Below, one piece after another: positions 58,883 through 64,000 of a stretch of 64,000 nt of DNA. The stretch's first letter is position 1, and each line of letters starts with the position of its first letter. Source of the stretch: SIG452 sp045541975. GTDB taxonomy: Bacteria > Bacillota > Clostridia > UMGS1840. The notes below the pieces were generated by a model. That model searched no databases. It saw only the letters and a program-made list of their open reading frames with translations, and was not told the DNA's origin. The position numbers and the translations under genes were made by a program. Location of the stretch: assembly GCA_045541975.1 (NCBI GenBank), contig JAZQKB010000022.1, positions 1-64,000 of the forward strand, given 5' to 3'.

Positions 58883-60751
58883 TTACACAGTTTTTTCATT
58901 AGCTGCTACCAGATAATTTTCATGTTCGCTAAGATGCTGTTCCCAAAGCGTTGCAAGGGTGGGATCTTTTGTTTCCAGTTCTTCAAATTCGGAGGTCATC
59001 ATGTATTTGGTATGTTCTTCCATATGAATTTCGTGATGATCTCTTGCTTTGACGGGGCATGGAATTTTTTCACGCATTTTCAGATTTTCCCGGGCGGCTT
59101 TTGTAGCGTGAAGGGTTTCGGATTCCATTTTGTTTTCCCAGTCTCCCATTTTCAGCATAGAAAGAATTTTAGATTTGGCACAAGGGGTAATTCTACCGGT
59201 TTTAGGATCGGTAAAAAGTCCCATAGCATAGAGTTCCCGAATCAACTCACGTTTTACCGCCAGAGAGTTTTCAATCTCGTTTTGTGTGGTTAATTCTAAC
59301 TGTTCGGGAAGCAGATTTGTCTGGCTCCAACGAATCAGAGCATTATCGGTGTCGTCACCGCCTAAATGAAGCATTCTTTCAAATAACGCAAACTGACGGT
59401 ATAATCGCAACCACTGTTTTGCCACCTCCAACACGGCGTTTCGGATATTTTCCGCACTGACAGCCAGACGGTTATCATCCTGCTGGGATAAAATGCTCAA
59501 TGCCGTTCCCGAGGTTACATTAGCGGGTGCTGAAGAATAGCGTGACAGCTCCGAAATGCCGGAAATGGAAACAAACGCTTCTTCCAGACGGTCCTGTTTG
59601 GATAAAAAGCTGTAGGGAAGGGCAGGCGTATCCATAAAGCGGGGCGGTTCGCTGCCTCGCAAATACACAATAGGCATTCCGGGTGGCATTCCATAGTATT
59701 CCAAGCTATCTACATCTACGCTGCCGTCTTCAATTACGGGGATTCCCAAAGCGGCACGGTTTAAGTATTCGTTGATGCGGTTCTGAATAGCGTTGTAGTC
59801 TCTTTGGATGGGAATTAAGCGTTCAATGATACTGGTTCCGAAAAAACAACCGGGACGGGATACAGATACCTGCTTCACAAAGGGATACCCTCTGGTGCGA
59901 TACTTGGCATTTAAGTAAGGGAGAGGTCCTTCGTACAGTAGCACTTCGTTATAGTATGCCACAATCAGCAGACGACCGTCAGGATGTTTTTTCGTGGGTT
60001 TTTCATAGTATTCCAGCACAATGTCGTAGCCATCTTTGGTTTCTTGCCCCACGCTTTCCAGACTGCCTGTCCAGCCAAGACCGCCCGTGACATTGGTCAC
60101 GTTGGTCATAGAAAACAGATTCACAGAAAATCCCTTTAATTCTGCACCCCATTTTTCTTTGATTTCGTCCACATGGTAGGGGTGAGCATGGATGATGCTT
60201 CTTTGCTCTGAAACTTGCTCTGTGTAAAGGCTTTCAGGATAAATCTCATAGGGACTCAGCACCACCGTGTCCACTTCTCCCGACTTAACGGGAGCACCGT
60301 CACTAAGGCAAAGAAAATCTCCCTGGTCCTTTTGCCATACCGTTTTATAGAATGCAGTCCCTAACAATTCCGACACAGAAACTGCGGTGGCAATTTTTTC
60401 GGGAAAGTTCAGTTGCTTGGAAACTGTTTTCAAAACGGCTGTGGAAATTTTTGCGTTGGCAATATCGTTTAAATCGGAGCTGTCTGTGGTGGCACCAATT
60501 TGGGGAACCACACCGGAAAGCTTTGCCACTCTGGTCTCCATAATGGGCGCAATGTTGTTGTAAACAGCACGTTCTTGATAATCGTACAGTTTTTCAACGG
60601 AATAAATTTTTCTGCCGTTGTAGTCTACATCGCAATACTGATTTCCGTTTAGGAAATTAATATTCAGATTCCATTTTAATTCCAGTTGATTTCGCTTTTC
60701 CTTGCGGTCATTAAATTCATGACAGACAAATAAAGCCAAGTTTTCAGGCAT
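58883..60751 (-). CDS. phage portal-like protein (no other phage genes nearby)
   Basis: 622 residues, intact frame. N-terminal NINFLNGNQYCD, then NIAPIMETRVAKLSGVVPQIG, and later RPGCFFGTSIIERLIPIQRDYNAIQNRINEYL, PPGMPIVYLRG and GISELSRYSSAPANVTSGTA followed by LSILSQQDDNRL, matching the wing/stem/crown regions of podovirus P22-type head-tail portals, which form dodecameric DNA channels. Base composition and codons look like the host. Its start overlaps the preceding small gene by 8 nt. No terminase, capsid, tail or integrase is in the window. Possibly domesticated; function unknown. Confidence 0.75.
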   Translation of the reverse strand: MPENLALFVCHEFNDRKEKRNQLELKWNLNINFLNGNQYCDVDYNGRKIYSVEKLYDYQERAVYNNIAPIMETRVAKLSGVVPQIGATTDSSDLNDIANAKISTAVLKTVSKQLNFPEKIATAVSVSELLGTAFYKTVWQKDQGDFLCLSDGAPVKSGEVDTVVLSPYEIYPESLYTEQVSEQRSIIHAHPYHVDEIKEKWGAELKGFSVNLFSMTNVTNVTGGLGWTGSLESVGQETKDGYDIVLEYYEKPTKKHPDGRLLIVAYYNEVLLYEGPLPYLNAKYRTRGYPFVKQVSVSRPGCFFGTSIIERLIPIQRDYNAIQNRINEYLNRAALGIPVIEDGSVDVDSLEYYGMPPGMPIVYLRGSEPPRFMDTPALPYSFLSKQDRLEEAFVSISGISELSRYSSAPANVTSGTALSILSQQDDNRLAVSAENIRNAVLEVAKQWLRLYRQFALFERMLHLGGDDTDNALIRWSQTNLLPEQLELTTQNEIENSLAVKRELIRELYAMGLFTDPKTGRITPCAKSKILSMLKMGDWENKMESETLHATKAARENLKMREKIPCPVKARDHHEIHMEEHTKYMMTSEFEELETKDPTLATLWEQHLSEHENYLVAANEKTV

Positions 60752-60995
60752 TGTTTTTTTCCTCTGTCACTTTTGCAAAATAGGGCTTCTGGTTTACCAT
60801 TCCGCGTTTGATGGCAGACTGCTTCATCTTCTTTAAACGGCTTAAGAGCTGCTGCTGTTTTTTCTTTTTTGCTTCTTCCTCTTTTTTTTGCTGGGCAATT
60901 ATCTTTGCATTGTTGTCGGTGTGATTGGGACTGTAAAGATTATAGGCTCTGTTATAGCTTTTGTACTTTTCCTGTTCTTCTTTGGTAAGATTCAT
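60744..60995 (-). CDS. small Lys-rich coiled-coil protein coupled to the portal-like gene
   Basis: 83 residues, highly charged: helix-forming KIIAQQKKEEEAKKKKQQQL stretch in the middle and a basic C-terminal part (SRLKKMKQSAIKRGMVNQKP). AGGTGAAAG RBS. The stop overlaps the portal-like start by 8 nt, so the two are translationally coupled. No similarity recognised. Could be a DNA-binding or assembly partner, by inference from charge and coupling only. Confidence 0.65.
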   Translation of the reverse strand: MNLTKEEQEKYKSYNRAYNLYSPNHTDNNAKIIAQQKKEEEAKKKKQQQLLSRLKKMKQSAIKRGMVNQKPYFAKVTEEKNNA

Positions 60996-61041
60996 ACTTT
61001 CACCTCAAAATAATAAAAATATTTCCGCACTACTCCACCAA

Positions 61042-61070
61042 AGAATACCAAAGATGCTCTTTTGTTTCAA
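61042..61070 (-). promoter_or_regulatory. candidate promoter for the portal-like gene pair
   Basis: Reverse strand TTGAAA (61070-61065), 17-nt spacer, TATTCT (61047-61042), 47 nt before the small gene's start and downstream of the spoIIIAH stop. It resembles a sigma-A promoter, so the pair may not be purely sporulation-controlled. Read-through from spoIIIA is also possible, as no terminator was seen after spoIIIAH. Confidence 0.5.
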
Positions 61071-61095
61071 GTTCAGTTTTTTTCTTTGTTTCTAT

Positions 61096-61602
61096 TCAGT
61101 TTGTTTCAATGATTTTTAAGTTTTTCGGATCAATGCCGGCTTCGTTTTTCATAGTGTCCCGAATTTGCGCAATTTCCTGGGGGGTTAATCCTGTAGACTG
61201 TACGCTGACGGTGGCATCGGGAGAACTTAAAAACACATGCACATTTACAAATCCTTTTTCGGTAAGAATCCGCTCTGCTAAGGTTTCCTTTTCCATATCC
61301 TTGGCAATTCGGATCATTTCATCCTGCGCTTGGGCTTTTTGCTCAGGGGAGGCATCCTCATTTTCGGATACAGTTTGCAATAAAGCTACTGCTTCGCTTC
61401 TGTCTTTTTCCAACGTAACATCAGAAGACACATATTTTGCCTCTCCATAGGTGGTGTTTTCATCATAGCTTTCGCTGGCAGGCGGAAGAGACAGAGAAAC
61501 CGTTTGCGTTTCTGTGTGGTTTATGTAATTGACCACGCCGGCGGTAGCTAACAGAGCAGTGCAAACCACTGCGGCAATTTTTCTTTTGTGTAATAAAATC
61601 AT
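61096..61602 (-). CDS. spoIIIAH: stage III sporulation protein AH
   Basis: 168 residues: N-terminal TM anchor (about 7-26), linker, and a C-terminal ring-building domain (about 75-168; EKETLAERILTEKGFVNVHVFL, GLTPQEIAQIRDTM). Mother-cell partner of SpoIIQ in the channel linking mother cell and forespore. Last gene of the spoIIIA operon; 19 nt after spoIIIAG. Confidence 0.93.
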   Translation of the reverse strand: MILLHKRKIAAVVCTALLATAGVVNYINHTETQTVSLSLPPASESYDENTTYGEAKYVSSDVTLEKDRSEAVALLQTVSENEDASPEQKAQAQDEMIRIAKDMEKETLAERILTEKGFVNVHVFLSSPDATVSVQSTGLTPQEIAQIRDTMKNEAGIDPKNLKIIETN

Positions 61603-61621
61603 AGCGGATGTTCCTTTCTTT

Positions 61622-62161
61622 TTAAGGTTTCTCGGTTTGTTTTACGGTTTTAAAAACCACCTCCACAGTGTGTAAGTCTGCTCCCAGAGAGCTTTTGGCC
61701 GCCCGATACAGAAGGTCTTCGGTTTCTCGCTGGTAAGGGCCAAAATAAAAGATGCAAACTCCTTTGATTCTGGGTTGATGTTTGTTTTTGATTTGAATAT
61801 TTTTATTGGCATCCAACACCGGCTTCTGATCGGTTGTGTGCTGTGTTTCGCCTGTGGCGGTTTTGGTATCAGCGGTGGTGGTTTCTTCCCGCACAATTTC
61901 CAATTCTCCCGAATCGGCATAAGCTACCAGTACCCGCACTTTATTGCCGGTTAACTCTGTGAGAAGAGCTTCCAGTTCTTCTGATTGCAGATCTGGTTGA
62001 TTCATCATATTCGCAGGTTGAGGATTTGATGCTTTTTTTGTAGGGCTTTGGGGAAATATCAGCAAAATAAATGCCAAGATAAACAGCATGACAATCAGTT
62101 TGATTCTTTCTCCTTTAGGTCGATTTGTCCAAAAGTTCTTCAGTGGGGTAAACCACTTCAT
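61622..62161 (-). CDS. spoIIIAG: stage III sporulation protein AG
   Basis: 179 residues: short cytoplasmic N-terminus, TM helix (about 23-40), then the ring-forming domain (LEALLTELTGNKVRVLVAYADSGE and RIKGVCIFYFGP...LHTVEVVF), split by a Thr-rich insertion. SpoIIIAG forms a large ring resembling type III secretion basal rings. RBS AAAGGAGAG. Its start lies within the 3' end of spoIIIAF (47-nt overlap). Confidence 0.92.
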   Translation of the reverse strand: MKWFTPLKNFWTNRPKGERIKLIVMLFILAFILLIFPQSPTKKASNPQPANMMNQPDLQSEELEALLTELTGNKVRVLVAYADSGELEIVREETTTADTKTATGETQHTTDQKPVLDANKNIQIKNKHQPRIKGVCIFYFGPYQRETEDLLYRAAKSSLGADLHTVEVVFKTVKQTEKP

Positions 62162-62558
62162 AGGGGAACTCTCCTTTCAATACTGCGTGAATTTGAGACG
62201 CATCTTCGACGGTATAAATTTGCACCGATTTCAATTCATACCGGTCGTTTAAGTGAACCGTTACGGTAACAATATCCAGATTGTTTTCCCGAAGCCTCTC
62301 TTTGATTTGGGTGGCAATGTCGGTTTCGTATTCTTTTACAACAAGATTTTCGTGACTCGTTTCAAAAAACGGTTCCTGAAATTCTGGCAGAGAAAACTCT
62401 ACCCGGAATACAGAAGAAAGCAGGAATAAAAACAAGAATAAACTTACGGCAAATTGCACATATTTGCGAAAAGAACCGGTGGATAAGAGTTCCTTTAAAA
62501 ATTCGCAGACTAATACAACCAACACCACTTGCTTTAAATTTGCAATCCATTCTGTCAT
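62115..62558 (-). CDS. spoIIIAF: stage III sporulation protein AF
   Basis: 147 residues: two N-terminal TM helices (VVLVVLVCEFLKELL and YVQFAVSLFLFLFLLSSVF) and a C-terminal soluble domain of the ring-building type (IATQIKERLRENNLDIVTVTVHLND). Pattern and position fit SpoIIIAF. The 3' end overlaps spoIIIAG by 47 nt in another frame; 10 nt separate it from spoIIIAE. Confidence 0.92.
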   Translation of the reverse strand: MTEWIANLKQVVLVVLVCEFLKELLSTGSFRKYVQFAVSLFLFLFLLSSVFRVEFSLPEFQEPFFETSHENLVVKEYETDIATQIKERLRENNLDIVTVTVHLNDRYELKSVQIYTVEDASQIHAVLKGEFPYEVVYPTEELLDKST

Positions 62559-62568
62559 GCCACTCCTC

Positions 62569-63591
62569 CTACATTCCTGTTAATACCAGAATACCAAGCA
62601 CTCCGATAATCAGAACCGTTGCCACTACCCCGGTCATCATTCCAAGACTTGTGGCGGTATCTTCAAAAAAAGTTGCCGTTTTATGATCTGCGAGAAATCC
62701 GGCGCAAACGGATAATACCTGAAAGGTAACCAGTCCCGCAATCAGCTTAACAAGCGGTGACAAAAACACATAGGAGATTCCGATCACACTGCCTAGCCCT
62801 GCTTTTGCTTTCATCTGACTGATTGCCTGAATCAGGTATTCTCCGGAATCACTGAGACTGCCGCCTAAAAAGGGAATACAGTTTCCCAGTGCCATTTTTG
62901 CCGATTGCAGGGTCAGAGAATCAGAGGCTTTGGTCACGGTTGTGAGCAACGTAAAAACTGTCATAAAAATCCCAATCAAGATGGGAAGCACCGTTTTTAA
63001 TGCCCAAAGGATTGCTTTTTTTAGTGTTGTGAAATAATCTTTTTCCAACAGCGGCGATAGTACGGTGCACATAAAATAAACGAGAATCCCCGGGAAAAAA
63101 ATGTTTTTGATGAGGAAGGTAATCAGCGTCATAAAGCCTAAAACGAAATAGGTGGATTTGGCGGCGCTCATAACCCGTCCGCTATTGGCAACAAGACCTG
63201 TCAGAACGGGAACGCTCATATAAATCAATTCCGAAAGATTAAAAATGCAGTCCTGAGCTACCTGGGCAAGTTGCTGAAACAATTCTCCCGTACCGAGTGC
63301 CAGAGCGCAAAAGATGCCAAGATGGACAGTTCGGTTTAAGCTTGCAGGAAAATCCATACAGTTTTTGATACCGATGAGAATCATCAATAGTACGAGGATG
63401 GGGATTTTTTGCCGTAGAAGGAGAAACTCTCCCCAAAGCATTTCACAAATTGTTTCCCAGATTCCCTGAAAGGAAAACGCTGTTTCTTCTGCAATTTCCA
63501 AAGAAGAAGCAAAAACTGTCTGTGGAGCGATAAAGATCATTGCTGCTACCGTTCCCAAAAGAACCATCCGTTTTATCCGAACAGAGACCAT
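62569..63591 (-). CDS. spoIIIAE: stage III sporulation protein AE
   Basis: 340-residue polytopic membrane protein beginning MVSVRIKRMVLLGTVAAMIF with a likely signal peptide (cleaved near VFASS), followed by about eight TM helices; VPVLTGLVANSGRVMSAAKS and CIPFLGGSLSDSGEYLIQA are family-typical. Start chosen as the ATG that gives a signal-peptide N-terminus and a 19-nt overlap with spoIIIAD; a longer frame extends into spoIIIAD but reads non-natural Cys-rich sequence. Confidence 0.9.
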   Translation of the reverse strand: MVSVRIKRMVLLGTVAAMIFIAPQTVFASSLEIAEETAFSFQGIWETICEMLWGEFLLLRQKIPILVLLMILIGIKNCMDFPASLNRTVHLGIFCALALGTGELFQQLAQVAQDCIFNLSELIYMSVPVLTGLVANSGRVMSAAKSTYFVLGFMTLITFLIKNIFFPGILVYFMCTVLSPLLEKDYFTTLKKAILWALKTVLPILIGIFMTVFTLLTTVTKASDSLTLQSAKMALGNCIPFLGGSLSDSGEYLIQAISQMKAKAGLGSVIGISYVFLSPLVKLIAGLVTFQVLSVCAGFLADHKTATFFEDTATSLGMMTGVVATVLIIGVLGILVLTGM

Positions 63592-63962
63592 ACCGTGTCC
63601 ACAACCTTTCCAAGCAAAGGGAGAATCAACATTAAAATGATCACCTTGGTAGCAAATTCCATTTTTTTGGCAATGGCTTGTTCTCCCGCATCGGCAATCA
63701 CATTGCAAACATATTCCGCACCGATGCCAATGCCCAGAATTTTAAGTACAGTGGCAACGGATTCCGGAGCCAGTCCGGAAGTTTGCATATAATTGGTCAG
63801 CGTGTTTAAGATGCTTGTCAGTTCTCCTGCAATTAGCGAAAAAATGACAATTCCGGTCACAAGAGCAATCATCATGGAAAACTGAGGTGCCTTTTCCCGT
63901 AAAAACACTGCTGACACGGCACCGGCAAAGGCAATGCCGGTCAATTTTGCAACAGTATCCAT
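63573..63962 (-). CDS. spoIIIAD: stage III sporulation protein AD
   Basis: 129-residue protein with four hydrophobic helices: VAKLTGIAFAGAVSAVFLREK, MMIALVTGIVIFSLI and the conserved ILGIGIGAEYVCNVIADAGEQAIA. Length is standard. RBS AAAGGAAAGGAG directly upstream. SpoIIIAC should be the next gene, mostly outside the window. Confidence 0.93.
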   Translation of the reverse strand: MDTVAKLTGIAFAGAVSAVFLREKAPQFSMMIALVTGIVIFSLIAGELTSILNTLTNYMQTSGLAPESVATVLKILGIGIGAEYVCNVIADAGEQAIAKKMEFATKVIILMLILPLLGKVVDTVWSLFG

Positions 63963-63983
63963 AGATAGCTCCTTTCCTTTGGT

Positions 63984-64000
63984 CTAAAATCCAAACAGAC
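63984..64000 (-). CDS. spoIIIAC: stage III sporulation protein AC (last residues only)
   Basis: The reverse strand reads an in-frame LFGF then TAG immediately upstream of the spoIIIAD RBS. Five codons only; identity is inferred from the invariant spoIIIAC-spoIIIAD order and from the similar C-terminal end (LFG) of SpoIIIAC/AD proteins. Confidence 0.5.

Noticed and set aside
58922..59293. Forward-strand 123-residue ORF
   Set aside because: Lies wholly antisense to the portal-like gene; Phe/Cys-rich shadow translation with no start signal.
58883..60995. Prophage remnant
   Set aside because: Only a portal-like gene and one small unknown gene; no integrase, terminase, capsid, tail, lysis genes or flanking repeats, and both frames are intact, so a decaying prophage is not the best reading.
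62569..63708. Longer SpoIIIAE starting at 63708
   Set aside because: The extra 39 residues are Cys/His-rich shadow sequence from within spoIIIAD; the signal peptide begins at the ATG at 63591.
1..64000. CRISPR arrays, tRNA/rRNA genes, transposases
   Set aside because: No regularly spaced direct repeats, cloverleaf sequences or transposase-like frames were seen while reading both strands.

Overview
The window looks like a chromosomal segment of an anaerobic, endospore-forming Firmicute of the class Clostridia. The evidence is a pyruvate:ferredoxin oxidoreductase, a spoIIIA operon, spoIVB, a spoIVFA/spoIVFB pair, a lexA/yneA divergon, and consensus sigma-A promoters (TTGACA, 17 bp, TATAAT) with strong GGAGG-type ribosome binding sites. 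I saw no tRNA, rRNA, CRISPR array, insertion sequence or complete prophage.

Layout. 1-4.8 kb: end of a BMP-type nucleoside ABC importer operon (binding protein, double ATPase, two permeases). 4.8-8.5 kb: two esterases, a TIM-barrel sugar isomerase-like protein and an EutH-type permease. 8.5-16.1 kb: alanine dehydrogenase, then a gtrA-led run (GH13 enzyme, zinc ribbon, YgjV-like, histidine phosphatase, 2-hydroxyacid dehydrogenase, SLH/substrate-binding fusion). 16.2-24.5 kb: PFOR, YitT, aldo/keto reductase, AEC carrier, cupin, ClC channel. 24.5-28.8 kb: rpsT (reverse) divergent from valS-dus. 28.9-37.3 kb: spoIVB, a yybP-ykoY riboswitch with a P-type ATPase, an Fe-S aldo/keto reductase and three tandem PHP-domain paralogues. 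37.3-41.2 kb: rplU-prp-rpmA, lexA/yneA, spoIVFB-spoIVFA. 41.2-57.7 kb: a dense same-strand housekeeping run (sua5-rimI-tsaD-yfmF-yfmH-lgt-dprA-topA-trmFO-radical SAM-alr-rmuC-pncB). 57.8-64 kb: mgtC, then on the reverse strand spoIIIAC(partial)-AD-AE-AF-AG-AH, a small basic protein, a phage-portal-like protein and a DUF2508 protein.

How the parts fit. Three sporulation blocks belong to the forespore/mother-cell communication route: SpoIIIA is the feeding channel, SpoIVB the signalling protease, SpoIVFA/FB the pro-sigma-K processing complex. The rplU-prp-rpmA next to spoIVF order echoes Bacillus subtilis, although lexA/yneA has come between them. SOS control is visible as three LexA-box-like palindromes between lexA and yneA. 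The oddest item is an intact portal-like gene with a translationally coupled small basic protein directly downstream of spoIIIAH, with no other phage gene near it. Other items worth follow-up are a structured leader ahead of rpsT, an SLH/PstS-like fusion, the PHP triplication and promoters built into terminator hairpins.
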